Part shown: one piece after another, positions 8,518 through 17,619 of the stretch
Numbering within the stretch: the stretch's first letter is position 1
Layout of the letters: each line of letters starts with the position of its first letter
DNA from: Streptomyces xylophagus
GTDB taxonomy: Bacteria > Actinomycetota > Actinomycetes > Streptomycetales > Streptomycetaceae
NCBI RefSeq assembly: GCF_000716435.1
Contig: NZ_JNWO01000017.1
Span: 62,001 to 126,000, forward strand
Reading direction: 5' to 3'
Length of the DNA: 64,000 bases
Notes under the pieces: model-generated
The model's database searches: none
What the model was told of the DNA's origin: nothing
The model's input: only the letters and a program-made list of their open reading frames with translations
Program-made: the position numbers and the translations under genes

Positions 8518-10757
8518 CAGCCCAGCTCCAGGGTAAGGAAGCCGGTACCCGACTTCGTCCGCTCCCCGGCGGCCAGCGCCCAGGAGAGGGCGGGATCACT
8601 GCACGACGCCCGGAGCGTGTCTCCTTCCCGTACGACGGTGAAGGTCACGTCGCCGACCGGGACCGTCACCTGCGCGCCCCGCTCCAGGCCGTAGGCCCGC
8701 AGGGTGACGCCGTCGGCGAAGTCGTAGTCGGGGCGGTCGGACACTGCGCCGACCGGGATCACCGCGCCGGGCCGGACGAGGAGCGGCACGCTGTCGAAGG
8801 CGTGCTTCTCGCGGACCCAGCGCGGTCCGGTGACCGTGCGGCCGGTGAGGTAGTGGGTCCAGGTGCCGTCGGGGACGTAGTACGAGACGTCGCCGTCGTC
8901 GCTGAAGACGGGCGCGACCAGCAGATCGCTCCCGAGCATGTACTGCCGTTCCAGATGTGCGCACCCGGGGTCGTCCGGGAACTCCAGGACCATCGCCCGC
9001 ATCATCGGGACGCCCTCGGCGGAGGCGGTGCGCGCGGTCTCGTAGAGGTAGGGCATGAGGCTCAGCTTCAGGCGGGTGAACTGCCGTAGTACGTCCACGG
9101 ATTCCTCGTCGAAGAGCCACGGGACGCGGTAGGACGAGCTGCCGTGCAGGCGGCTGTGGGAGGACAACAGGCCGAAGGCCAGCCAGCGTTTGAAGAGGGC
9201 GGGGGTCGGGGTGCCCTCGAAGCCGCCGATGTCGTGGCTCCAGTAGCCGAAGCCGGACAGGCCGAGGGAGAGTCCGCCGCGCAGCGACTCGGCCATCGAC
9301 TCGTACGTCGCCTCGCAGTCGCCGCCCCAGTGAACGGGGTACTTCTGGCTGCCTGTTGTGGCCGAGCGGGCGAAGACTACCGCCTCGCCCTCGCCGCGGT
9401 GTTTGCGCAGGACGTCGAAGACCGTGCGGTTGTAGAGGTAGGTGTAGTAGTTGTGCATCCGCTCGGGGTCCGCGCCGTCCGCGTAGGCGACGTCCACGGG
9501 GACCCGCTCGCCGAAGTCGGTCTTGAAGCAGTCGACGCCCTGCGCGAGCAGCGCCTCCAGCTTGGCCGCGTACCAGTCGCGGGCGGCCGGGCTGGTGAAG
9601 TCGACAAGGGCCATGCCGGGTTGCCACAGGTCCCACTGCCAGACGCTGCCGTCCGGCCGGCGCAGGAGGTGACCGAGTGCCTTGCCCTCGGCGAAGAGCG
9701 GCGAGCGTTGCGCGATGTACGGGTTGATCCAGACGCAGATGTGCAGGCCTTTGGACTTGAGCCGGGTGAGCATGCCCTCCGGGTCGGGGAAGACGCGAGG
9801 GTCCCATTCGAAGTCGCACCAGTTGAACTCGCGCATCCAGAAACAGTCGAAGTGGAAGACGGAGAGCGGGAGTTCGCGCTCCCGCATGCCCTCGATGAAG
9901 GACGTCACCGTCTCCTCGTCGTAGGAGGTGGTGAAGGACGTCGACAGCCACAGGCCGAACGACCAGGCGGGCGGGAGCGCCGGGCGGCCGGTGAGGGCGG
10001 AGTACTTGCGGAGGATGTCCTTGGGGGTCGGGCCGTAGATGACGTAGTACGTCAACTGCTGGCTCTCCACGCTGAATTGGACCCGCGACACCGCCTCCGA
10101 GCCGACCTCGAAGGAGACCCGGCCGGGGTGGTCGACGAAGACGCCGTAGCCCGCGTCGGTCAGGTAGAAGGGGACGTTCTTGTAGGCCTGTTCGGTGGCG
10201 GTGCCGCCGTCGGCGTTCCACATGTCGACGACCTGGCCGTTCTTGACGAGCGGGCCGAAGCGTTCGCCAAGTCCGTAGACGGATGTGCCTACTCCCAGGC
10301 CGAGTTGCTCGCGCAGGTAGTGCGCACCGGTCGCGTCCCGCATGATGCCCATGCCCTTGGGGCCGCTGCTGGTGAGGGTCCGGCCGTGGGCGAGGAAGTC
10401 GACGTGCCAGGGCCCGGTGCGCGCCACCTGGACCGACAGCGCACCGGAGGTGAGGGTCGCGCGCTCGTCGTCGTAGGACGTGTGGACCGCGAACTCCTCC
10501 TTCTGCACGTCGAATTGGGGACCGCGCGGCTGCTCGCCCTCGAAGTGGGTGAAGGTGACGCCGATGACGTCGGGCATCGGGGCGTGGGCGCTGATCGTCA
10601 CGACCGGTCCCTTCAGCAGGTCGCCGCGGTGGCGGATCGGCATCGTCGGCGCGTGGATCTCCAACGCGCCCTCGGGGGCGGTGACATCGAGGACCTCGAC
10701 CGGGTGGGCGGCGGTGACGCCCTCGCGCAGCAGCCAGTAGCCGTCGGTGAACTTCAC
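8517..10757 (-). CDS. GH31 family alpha-xylosidase-like enzyme
   Basis: 746 residues from the GTG at 10757, which has AAGGGG about ten bases upstream; the frame stays open further upstream but reads low-complexity Ser there. The GH31 TIM barrel shows the nucleophile Asp in KTDFGERVP and the acid/base Asp in GYWSHDIGGFEG. The overall pattern (FKTDFGE, MHNYY, LWNAD-type motifs) is closest to YicI-like alpha-xylosidases. No signal peptide is seen, so it should act on sugars after import by the adjacent ABC system. Isoprimeverose or another alpha-xyloside is a plausible substrate, by inference. Confidence 0.85.
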   Translation of the reverse strand: MKFTDGYWLLREGVTAAHPVEVLDVTAPEGALEIHAPTMPIRHRGDLLKGPVVTISAHAPMPDVIGVTFTHFEGEQPRGPQFDVQKEEFAVHTSYDDERATLTSGALSVQVARTGPWHVDFLAHGRTLTSSGPKGMGIMRDATGAHYLREQLGLGVGTSVYGLGERFGPLVKNGQVVDMWNADGGTATEQAYKNVPFYLTDAGYGVFVDHPGRVSFEVGSEAVSRVQFSVESQQLTYYVIYGPTPKDILRKYSALTGRPALPPAWSFGLWLSTSFTTSYDEETVTSFIEGMRERELPLSVFHFDCFWMREFNWCDFEWDPRVFPDPEGMLTRLKSKGLHICVWINPYIAQRSPLFAEGKALGHLLRRPDGSVWQWDLWQPGMALVDFTSPAARDWYAAKLEALLAQGVDCFKTDFGERVPVDVAYADGADPERMHNYYTYLYNRTVFDVLRKHRGEGEAVVFARSATTGSQKYPVHWGGDCEATYESMAESLRGGLSLGLSGFGYWSHDIGGFEGTPTPALFKRWLAFGLLSSHSRLHGSSSYRVPWLFDEESVDVLRQFTRLKLSLMPYLYETARTASAEGVPMMRAMVLEFPDDPGCAHLERQYMLGSDLLVAPVFSDDGDVSYYVPDGTWTHYLTGRTVTGPRWVREKHAFDSVPLLVRPGAVIPVGAVSDRPDYDFADGVTLRAYGLERGAQVTVPVGDVTFTVVREGDTLRASCSDPALSWALAAGERTKSGTGFLTLELG

Positions 10758-10773
10758 GTGGGGGGTCCCCTTA

Positions 10774-11598
10774 CTACTTGACGGCACCCACGGCGATGCC
10801 GCGCGTGAGGGTCCGCTGGAAGACGAGGAAGAAGACGATGGCGGGCAACACACCCAGCAGGGCAGCCGCGTTGGTCATCGTGGCGTCCATCAGGCGCTGG
10901 CCCTGGAGGACGCCGAGGGCCACCGACACGGTCTGGTTGTCGTTGGAGATCAGCATGACCAGGGGGAGCAGGAACTCGTTCCAGGTCCAGATGAAGAAGA
11001 AGACCAGGAGGACCCCGATCGTGGGGCGGCTGACCGGGACCACGATCCGCCACAGCACCTGCCACTTGTTGGCGCCGTCGATCCGGGCGGCTTCGAGGAT
11101 CTCGCGGGGGAACTGACCGAGCACGGACGAGAGGAGATACGTGCCGAACGCCGCCTGGATCACCGTGAAGACGATGATGACGCTCAACCTCGTGTCGTAC
11201 AGGCCGACTTGCTTGCTCAGGTAGTAGATCGGGTAGACCAGCGCCTCCTGCGGCAGCATGTTGGCGAGGACGAAGAAGGCCAGGACCCAAGTGCGGCCCC
11301 TGATACGGCCGATGCCGATCGCGTAGGCGTTGAGGACGGAGAGGGCGGCGGCGAGGGCGGCCACCGAGCCGCTGATCAGGACCGAGTTGAAGAGCTTCTG
11401 GCCGTAGTCGACGCGTTGCCAGAAGTCCTTGAGACCGTCCAGGTAGAGGCCTTTGGGGAGGCTGAGCGGGCCGTGTTCCGAGTATTCGGCCGGTGACTTC
11501 ACCGCGTTGATCAGGACGATCAGGAACGGGACGACCATGAAGAGGGCCGCGAGGCACAGGGCGATCAGTACCGGATAGCGGCGCAGGGCGGTGGTCAT
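10774..11598 (-). CDS. Carbohydrate ABC transporter permease (MalG type)
   Basis: 274 residues with six predicted membrane segments. The EAA loop that contacts the ATPase is visible (EAARIDGANKWQVLWRIVVP). The ATG at 11598 overlaps the stop of the first permease by four bases (ATGA). It is the second permease of a CUT1-type importer. No ATPase gene lies in the operon; Streptomyces importers of this class commonly share the MsiK ATPase, which is general knowledge rather than something visible here. Confidence 0.93.
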   Translation of the reverse strand: MTTALRRYPVLIALCLAALFMVVPFLIVLINAVKSPAEYSEHGPLSLPKGLYLDGLKDFWQRVDYGQKLFNSVLISGSVAALAAALSVLNAYAIGIGRIRGRTWVLAFFVLANMLPQEALVYPIYYLSKQVGLYDTRLSVIIVFTVIQAAFGTYLLSSVLGQFPREILEAARIDGANKWQVLWRIVVPVSRPTIGVLLVFFFIWTWNEFLLPLVMLISNDNQTVSVALGVLQGQRLMDATMTNAAALLGVLPAIVFFLVFQRTLTRGIAVGAVK

Positions 11599-12572
11599 GC
11601 TCGGGCCCCTTCCTCGGCGTCCTCGGCGCGGGTCTGGAGTTTCAGGCCGATCAGGGAGAGGACCAGGATGATCACGGTCAGCACCGTGGAGATCGCGGCG
11701 CCGTAGCCGACCTGGGTCTTCTCGAAGAACGTGGTGAAGGAGAAGTAGGACGGGACGTCGGTCGCGCCGCCCGGTCCGCCCTTCGTCAGGACGTACACCG
11801 CGCCGAACACCTTGAGCGCGGCGATCGTGCACCAGGTGAGGACGACGTAGATCTCGGGGCGGATCTGCTGCAGCGTGATGTGCCAGAAGCGGCGCCACCA
11901 GCCGGCGCCGTCCAGCTCGGCCGCCTCGTAGAGCTGGGGGTCGACGCGTTGCAGCCCGGCCATGAACACCACGAGCGGGAAGCCGAGTTGGACCCAGACC
12001 ATGACGCCCATGACGCTGTAGAGCGCGATGTCGGGGTCGCCGAGCCAGTCTTGCTGCCAGGAGCCCAACCCGACTGCTTTCAGTAGCGCGTTGAGGGAGC
12101 CGTTGTCGGGGGCGAGGATCCAGCTCCAGACGATGCCGGCGACCGCGATCGGCAGCACCTGGGGGAGGTAGAAGCAGGCGCGGAGAATCGTGGCGATACG
12201 GGTGCCGAAGTGCTTGCCGATGTAGTCGAACAGGGCGGCGGCGAGGACCAGTCCGATCAGTGTCGGTACGGCCGCCATCGCCACGACCATGAACAGGCTG
12301 TGCCGGAAGGACGCCCAGAACTCCGCATCGTCCAGCAGGTCACGGTAGTTGGCGAGGCCCGTCCACTTGGGGTCGCCGACGCCCTGCCAACTCGTGAAGC
12401 TCACGGCCGTGTTCATCAGGAACGGGACGACGATCACGGCGAGCGCGGCGAGGGCGCCGGGGAGCAGGAACAGGGCGTAGGAGTCGCGGGGGCGGTGGCT
12501 ACGAGGGTTGCGCGGGCCGGGGTGCCGGCTCTTGCGGGAGGCCCGCGCGCCCTTCTCGACGGTGACCGTCAT
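11595..12572 (-). CDS. Carbohydrate ABC transporter permease (MalF type)
   Basis: 325 residues starting at the ATG at 12572, which overlaps the binding-protein stop by four bases (ATGA). After a basic cytoplasmic tail come six predicted membrane segments and the EAA loop (YEAAELDGAGWWRRFWHITL). It pairs with the downstream MalG-type subunit. The same frame is open far upstream on this strand, but that extension lies over the binding-protein gene and has no homologue-like content. Confidence 0.93.
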   Translation of the reverse strand: MTVTVEKGARASRKSRHPGPRNPRSHRPRDSYALFLLPGALAALAVIVVPFLMNTAVSFTSWQGVGDPKWTGLANYRDLLDDAEFWASFRHSLFMVVAMAAVPTLIGLVLAAALFDYIGKHFGTRIATILRACFYLPQVLPIAVAGIVWSWILAPDNGSLNALLKAVGLGSWQQDWLGDPDIALYSVMGVMVWVQLGFPLVVFMAGLQRVDPQLYEAAELDGAGWWRRFWHITLQQIRPEIYVVLTWCTIAALKVFGAVYVLTKGGPGGATDVPSYFSFTTFFEKTQVGYGAAISTVLTVIILVLSLIGLKLQTRAEDAEEGARA

Positions 12573-13864
12573 GTCGACGGGACACCCTTGTCGTACGCCT
12601 TCTGCAGGTTGCTGAGATAGGCGTCCGGTTTCTCGCTGTTCGTGATCAGCTTCTGGGTCTCGGAGACGAGGACGTCGTAGAAGCCGGGGACCGGCCAGTC
12701 GGGGTAGAAGGCCAGACCGTCGCGGGCCGTGAGGGTGTTGAAGTTGGCGATGAGTTCCTTGGACTTGGGGTCGGTGATCGCGGAGGTGTCGGCCGCGACC
12801 GGGATGCCGCCCTTGTTGCCCATCAGGTTCTGGATCTTCTTCGACAGGGTGATGTCGATGAAGTCGTAGGCGAGTTGCTTGTTCTTGGCGCCCTTGGGGA
12901 CGACCCAGATGTTGCCGCCGGAGCCGAGGGTGAGGTTCGAGCCGGGCCAAAGGGTCGTGTCCCAGTCGAACTTGGCCTCCGTCTGGAAGCGGCCGTACCA
13001 CCAGCTGCCGGAGAACAGGATCGGCGCCTTGCCCTGGATCCAGGAGACACCGGCGTCCTCGGCCTTGGTGGAGCTGGACGTCTTGGCGATGTAGCCCTTC
13101 TTCACCCAGTCGGCGAAGGTGGTCGCCGCGTACGTCCAGGCCGCGTCGTGGAAGTCCGTCTTGCCCTTGTACAGCTCGTACTTGTCGACCCAGGCGCGGT
13201 CGGCCTTCGAGAGCGCGAGTTGGTAGAGGTACTGCTGGGCCGGGTACTCGGCGCCCGCGTTCGCGAGTGGGGTGATGCCCTTCGCGGTGAACTGGGCCAT
13301 CGCGGCGGTCAGTTCGTCGAACGTCTTCGGCTCGGCGATCTTGTACTTCTGGAAGAGGGCCTTGTTGTAATAGACCATCGTGTACTCGCCGTAGTCCGTG
13401 ACGCCGTACCACTTGCCGGAGCCCATCACTCCGTTGGTGTCGTAGAGGTCTGTCGTGCCTACGCTTGCGGGGATCTTCTTGTCCCAGCCGCGCGTTTTTG
13501 CTTCGGCGGTGAGGTCTGTGAGCAGGCCCTGCTTGGACAGGAGGCCTGCCGTCGCGTTGCCCTTGTTGTACTCCATGATGTCCGGGGCGTCTGATGAGTT
13601 GAGGACCATGGGGGCTGTTTTTTGGATCTGCTCGAAGCCCTTCTCCTCGAACTTCACCTTCACGCCCGGGTGTTGGGCCTCGAACTCCTTGATGGCCTCG
13701 TTCCAGGCCACGCCCATCGCGCTGTCCGGGCCCTCGTAGTGCCAGAGTTTCAGCGTCTTGCCGTCGGAGGAGCCGCCGTCCGAGCTGCCGCCGCAGGAGG
13801 ACAGGAGCAGGGATCCGCTCAGGATCACTGCGGCAGCCATCGCACGCCTTTGTGCCGTCAACAT
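12569..13864 (-). CDS. Sugar ABC transporter substrate-binding lipoprotein
   Basis: 431 residues from the ATG at 13864, preceded by TGGAGG with six-base spacing. A signal peptide ends in the lipobox LLSSC, so the mature protein is a membrane-anchored lipoprotein. The fold is the extracellular solute-binding family 1 type (TLKLWHYEG, then PDIMEYNKGN). It is the first gene of the operon, so the two palindromes just upstream are well placed to control the whole set. Confidence 0.93.
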   Translation of the reverse strand: MLTAQRRAMAAAVILSGSLLLSSCGGSSDGGSSDGKTLKLWHYEGPDSAMGVAWNEAIKEFEAQHPGVKVKFEEKGFEQIQKTAPMVLNSSDAPDIMEYNKGNATAGLLSKQGLLTDLTAEAKTRGWDKKIPASVGTTDLYDTNGVMGSGKWYGVTDYGEYTMVYYNKALFQKYKIAEPKTFDELTAAMAQFTAKGITPLANAGAEYPAQQYLYQLALSKADRAWVDKYELYKGKTDFHDAAWTYAATTFADWVKKGYIAKTSSSTKAEDAGVSWIQGKAPILFSGSWWYGRFQTEAKFDWDTTLWPGSNLTLGSGGNIWVVPKGAKNKQLAYDFIDITLSKKIQNLMGNKGGIPVAADTSAITDPKSKELIANFNTLTARDGLAFYPDWPVPGFYDVLVSETQKLITNSEKPDAYLSNLQKAYDKGVPST

Positions 13865-13893
13865 CCAGTGCCTCCAGGGGAGTCGGATGGGGT

Positions 13894-13909
13894 GTCGAAT
13901 CGATTCGAC
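13894..13909. promoter_or_regulatory. Perfect 16-bp palindrome, probable LacI-family operator 1
   Basis: GTCGAATCGATTCGAC is fully self-complementary and CG-centred, as LacI/GalR operators usually are. It lies 30 bp upstream of the binding-protein ATG. The second palindrome lies 23 bp further upstream, centre to centre. Confidence 0.75.
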
Positions 13910-13917
13910 GGTGGGCG

Positions 13918-13931
13918 TCGAAGCGCTTCGA
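13918..13931. promoter_or_regulatory. Perfect 14-bp palindrome, probable LacI-family operator 2
   Basis: TCGAAGCGCTTCGA is self-complementary with the same TCGAA...TTCGA arms as the neighbouring palindrome but a different core. The two sites are about two helical turns apart, so they could be bound cooperatively on one face. Confidence 0.7.
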
Positions 13932-14022
13932 TGGAGGAAGGTATGTAGGGGCTGTGAGGGCGTCAATGGGTGCGGCAGGGATTGGGGCAAGCGGTTCGAT
14001 GGGTTGTCTTTCGAGTGCAGGC

Positions 14023-14090
14023 GCGTCGTGGCTGGTCGCGCCCACGCGGCGGAGCCGCAAATAGATACAGCCCCGCGCCCCTGGGTGAGC
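14023..14090. repeat. Copy of a dispersed Streptomyces intergenic repeat
   Basis: The flanks (CGTCGTGGCT, GTCGCGC and CCCCGCGCCCCTGGG) recur at 38951-38991 within a permease gene. The middle of this copy contains a small GCGGC/GCCGC hairpin and an unusual AAATAGATACAG stretch. From memory, CGCGCAGTTCCCCGCGCCCCTG-like stretches are abundant between Streptomyces genes. Function unknown. Confidence 0.6.
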
Positions 14091-14095
14091 TGCCC

Positions 14096-15310
14096 TTAGG
14101 GAGTTGCCTTGCTCAGTACGCCGATAAGGAACGCCGTTGCTGCTGCCGCTATCGGCACTGCGAAGCCAGCCGTTGGTGATGCGTGGTCCGCTGTCCAGCC
14201 GCCTGCCGCCGAGCCGCACGCGATGCCCGTCAGCAAGCCCGTTACCGCCAGGCTCATGCCCTCGTTCAACCGGCCTTCAGGGGTGCGGTGTTGGACGAGT
14301 GTCATTGCGGTGACCATCGTCGGGGCGGTTGCCATGCCTGCCACCAGCAAGGCCACTCCCAGTGCGGGGAGGGAGCCCAGGGTGCTCGCCACGAGGAGCG
14401 GCAAGGACATCAGGGTCGTCATCGCCAGCAGGCACCACCGCAGGCGGCGTTCCGCCGGGCCCCTCGGTTTCAGCTGCCCGTAGAGGAGGCCCGCCATGCA
14501 GGAACCGGCTGCCTGGAGGGCCAACACCGCGCCGCCTGCCGCGCGTTGGCCCGCCGCGTTCGTGTACGCGAGGGTGGCGATCTCCAGTGAGCCGAACACC
14601 GCGCCGGTTGCGACGAAGCCGGCGAGGAGGGGAGGGATTCCGGGGGTGCGGAGGGGGGATCTGCCTTTCGGGGTCGGACTTGGTGGTGGTTCCGTCGAGC
14701 GTTGGGCTGTGAAGATCAGGATGCCGGTCATCAGCAGTACCGCTCCGGCCAGCGTGCCCGCCTCCGGGAAGAGCGTGCCGCAGAGGAAGGCCGCGAGTGC
14801 CGGGCCCAGCATGAAGCAGAGTTCGTCGGCGGCCTGTTCGAAGGAGTTCGCCGTGTGCAGGGCTTCGGTGTCCTCGGCGAGCAGGTGGGCCCAGCGGGCG
14901 CGGGACATGCCGCCGGTGTTCGGGGTTGTGGCCGTGGCCGCGTATGCGGCGAACAGGGTCCAGTCGGGGGCGCCGTAGTGGACGCAGAGGAGGAGGGCCA
15001 GAGAGCCCAGGGTCGCAACTGCCGTTGCCGGTACGGCTGTTCGGGACTGGCCGTGGCGGTCGGTCAGGCGCGCTATCCAGGGGCCGGTGACTGCCGTTGC
15101 CGCGAGGCCGGTCGCGGTGACGGCGCCGGCGAGGGCGTACGAGCCCCGCGAACCGGCGATCATCACGACCGCGCTCACGCTGAACATGCCTGCGGGGAGG
15201 CGGGCGATGAGGTTGCCGGCGGTGAAGGCGCGGGTGCCGGGGAGGGTGAAGAGGCGGCGGTAGGTGGTCCGGCGGCCCGTGATCCGGTGGTCGGTGGTCG
15301 ATTGCGGCAT
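14096..15310 (-). CDS. MFS transporter
   Basis: 404 residues with about twelve predicted membrane segments and short loops. The conserved loop 2-3 signature is present in a form typical of small-molecule exporters (RLTDRHGQSRT). It is transcribed divergently from the LysR gene across 83 bp, a common arrangement in which the regulator controls the exporter. The substrate cannot be deduced. Confidence 0.85.
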   Translation of the reverse strand: MPQSTTDHRITGRRTTYRRLFTLPGTRAFTAGNLIARLPAGMFSVSAVVMIAGSRGSYALAGAVTATGLAATAVTGPWIARLTDRHGQSRTAVPATAVATLGSLALLLCVHYGAPDWTLFAAYAATATTPNTGGMSRARWAHLLAEDTEALHTANSFEQAADELCFMLGPALAAFLCGTLFPEAGTLAGAVLLMTGILIFTAQRSTEPPPSPTPKGRSPLRTPGIPPLLAGFVATGAVFGSLEIATLAYTNAAGQRAAGGAVLALQAAGSCMAGLLYGQLKPRGPAERRLRWCLLAMTTLMSLPLLVASTLGSLPALGVALLVAGMATAPTMVTAMTLVQHRTPEGRLNEGMSLAVTGLLTGIACGSAAGGWTADHASPTAGFAVPIAAAATAFLIGVLSKATP

Positions 15311-15393
15311 GGGTCCACCGTCGCCCGGTGTGGATCAACGGGTCCAACACCTGCTCCGCGCCCATTCACGCACCTGCGTTGTAAGTTCGCCGG

Positions 15394-16368
15394 ATGTCCT
15401 GGATGCCCACGCCCACCCATCTCGATCCCCGACTTCTGCGCGCCTTCGTCGTCGTGGCCGAAGAGCTGCACTTCACCCGCGCTGCCGCTCGGCTCTACCT
15501 CGCCCAGCAGGCGCTCAGTCGTGATGTGCGGCGGCTGGAGCGGGAGTTGGGGGCCGAGTTGTTCGTGCGGACCACTCGGCAGGTGACTCTGACGGCGGAC
15601 GGTGAGCGGCTGCTGCCGTATGCCCGGCGGGTGCTCGCCGCGCAGGACGAGTTGCTCGGTGCGTTCCGGCAGGCACGGCCGTTGCTCGTGGATCTGAACT
15701 CGCCGGGGCTGGTCACCGGGCGCCGGGTGCTGCACCGGGCGCGTGAACTCGCCCCGGAACAGGAGCTGATGGCCCGGTACGAGAGTGGACTGACATGGGC
15801 CGCAGGGGAGTTGCTGGCGGGGCGGCTCGATGTGTCGTTCGGGCGGTTCGCCGGGCTTGAGCCGGTGCTGCGGGCCGGGCTCGATCATCAGGTGGTGCGG
15901 TACGAGCCGATGGCGGTCGTGCTGCCCGAGGATCACCCGCTGGCGTCCCTCGCGGCGGTGCCGGTGGACGCGTTGGCGGGGGAGACCGTGTACGCGGGTG
16001 CCGGGAATCCGCGTACTCCCGAGTGGACGGATCTCGCCCGTCGTTTGTTCGAGGGGCGTGACATCGAGGTTGCGGCGCCCGCACCGATGGCCGTAGGCGA
16101 AGAGGAGTTCGAACGGGTCATGGCGAAGACGCGGACCCCGATTCTCGCGGTGGTGGACTTTCCGGCCATGCCCCGGACCGTGCTGCGACCACTGGTGCGT
16201 CCGGTGCCGTTGTCCGCCGTGTCACTCGTGTGGCGAAAGGGGCTGGTGCACCCAGGATTTGATGCGCTTCGACGTGCCGCGGTGGAGATCGGCAGCGTCG
16301 AAGGGTGGCTTCGCCGGCCGGTTGATGGATGGATTCCGGACATCGACGTGGACATGCTAAAGACGTAG
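15394..16368 (+). CDS. LysR family transcriptional regulator
   Basis: 324 residues. The N-terminal winged HTH is clear (LRAFVVVAEELHFTRAAARL, then AQQALSRDVRRLERELGAEL), followed by the effector-binding LysR substrate domain. It is divergent from the MFS gene and probably regulates it. The ATG at 15394 starts about nine residues before the conserved HTH (LDPRLLRAF). Confidence 0.9.
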   Translation: MSWMPTPTHLDPRLLRAFVVVAEELHFTRAAARLYLAQQALSRDVRRLERELGAELFVRTTRQVTLTADGERLLPYARRVLAAQDELLGAFRQARPLLVDLNSPGLVTGRRVLHRARELAPEQELMARYESGLTWAAGELLAGRLDVSFGRFAGLEPVLRAGLDHQVVRYEPMAVVLPEDHPLASLAAVPVDALAGETVYAGAGNPRTPEWTDLARRLFEGRDIEVAAPAPMAVGEEEFERVMAKTRTPILAVVDFPAMPRTVLRPLVRPVPLSAVSLVWRKGLVHPGFDALRRAAVEIGSVEGWLRRPVDGWIPDIDVDMLKT

Positions 16369-16527
16369 AAAATACGCATCCCGCCACATGTGAAGTCCCG
16401 TTGCGCTACCTTCGAGGGCCTGAGCGCGGTGTGGTAAGGGGGGCGCGTGGACCGGGTGGGGGCCCGGTTCGGCGGCGTGTGCTCAGGGTCGTCTGCGCGC
16501 CCCGAACAGTTCCGTGGGGGGATGTGC

Positions 16528-17619
16528 GTGCGCATGGAAAAGTGGCGGGAAGACGCCCAACCGGAATGGCCTCAGGCTGCATCCGCGACCACAGATGTAC
16601 CGGTCATAGGCGGAGAGGCCCAGGCGTTCCCGGAGACCGGAGCGGCGAGAGGATCGGACATTCTGGAGGGCGGCCGGCATGCCGCCAAGGACGGACGTCG
16701 TGCGACCAAGGACGGCCGTCGTATACGGACCGGGTGGCCCGAGCCTCCGGCAGGCAAAGGCGCACCCATTGCTCCCATCGCACCCGTCGCGGGCGTCGGT
16801 GCCGGCATCCTCGCCGATCCCTGGGGCGCGCCGGCGGAGACGGGGATGGGAACGGGGACGGGGGCCGGGACGGGAGCAGGAGCCGCCGACCCCGACGAGG
16901 TGACCGTCCAACTCGACGGACCGGCACCGGAGTTGGGCGATCCGCACAAGAAGGGCGCCGGTCACGACGACTCCGACGGGCCCGTCTTCGTCGACGAGTC
17001 CGGGCGGCGCAGCCGTAGGTACCGCCGGATCGGTATGGCCATCGGCTTCGCCTGCGCGGCCTACGCCGTCGTCATCGTCGTCACGCTGCTGTCCGGCAGC
17101 TCGGACGCGCCGTGGCTCCCGGTGCCGGGGCAGAAGAACGACCCGCCCGCCGGCAAGGTCGACACCAAGCCGCTGCCCGCCGAGTCGGGGCGGCCGTCCG
17201 GTGGCAGCGGCAGTGTGGCGCCGGGGAACATCCCGACGGCGAGCGACGGTACGACGCCGTCGCCGGGCGCCAGTGCGAGTCGTGGCGCGCCCGGCGCGTC
17301 CAAGGCCCCGGGCAAGGCGAGCGCGTCCGCGTCCGCCGGGCCGTCGGTGAGTGCGAGCGCCTCGGCGACCGCGGGCGGGGGCGGAAGCAATCCGGTCGTA
17401 CAGCCCACGCGGGCGTCGTCCTCGCCGCCCGCCGGCCCGACGCCGTCGAACAGCCCGGTCACCACGCCTGACCCGACACCGACGCCGACCCCGAGCGCGA
17501 CCACGGGTACCGGCACGGTGGCCGACGCGCCGAGCACGCCGTCGCCCGTGGCGCAGGAGCCGGCCGCCTCCGAACCGGCAGCACCGGCACCGTCCAAGAC
17601 CCCGGAGCACATCCTCTGA
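16528..17619 (+). CDS. Membrane-anchored Ser/Ala/Pro-rich protein of the polysaccharide cluster
   Basis: About 363 residues from the GTG at 16528, which has a G-rich ribosome site at suitable spacing; ATGs at 16522 and 16534 are alternatives. It has an acidic, Gly-rich cytoplasmic half, one transmembrane helix (GFACAAYAVVIVVTLLSG, residues about 172-190), then an external Ser/Thr/Pro/Ala-rich tail with no domain. Its stop overlaps the next start by one base (TGATG), so it is co-translated with the polysaccharide synthase. A scaffold or wall-spanning role is possible. I do not recognise the family. Confidence 0.75.
   Translation: MRMEKWREDAQPEWPQAASATTDVPVIGGEAQAFPETGAARGSDILEGGRHAAKDGRRATKDGRRIRTGWPEPPAGKGAPIAPIAPVAGVGAGILADPWGAPAETGMGTGTGAGTGAGAADPDEVTVQLDGPAPELGDPHKKGAGHDDSDGPVFVDESGRRSRRYRRIGMAIGFACAAYAVVIVVTLLSGSSDAPWLPVPGQKNDPPAGKVDTKPLPAESGRPSGGSGSVAPGNIPTASDGTTPSPGASASRGAPGASKAPGKASASASAGPSVSASASATAGGGGSNPVVQPTRASSSPPAGPTPSNSPVTTPDPTPTPTPSATTGTGTVADAPSTPSPVAQEPAASEPAAPAPSKTPEHIL

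Noticed and set aside
9144..10781. 545-codon plus-strand frame opposite GH31
   Set aside because: Antisense to a complete GH31 gene with catalytic residues; low complexity.
12573..14219. Upstream part of an 874-codon minus-strand frame ending in the MalF-type permease
   Set aside because: Only the part from 12572 down is the permease. The upstream part lies over the binding-protein gene and has no domain.
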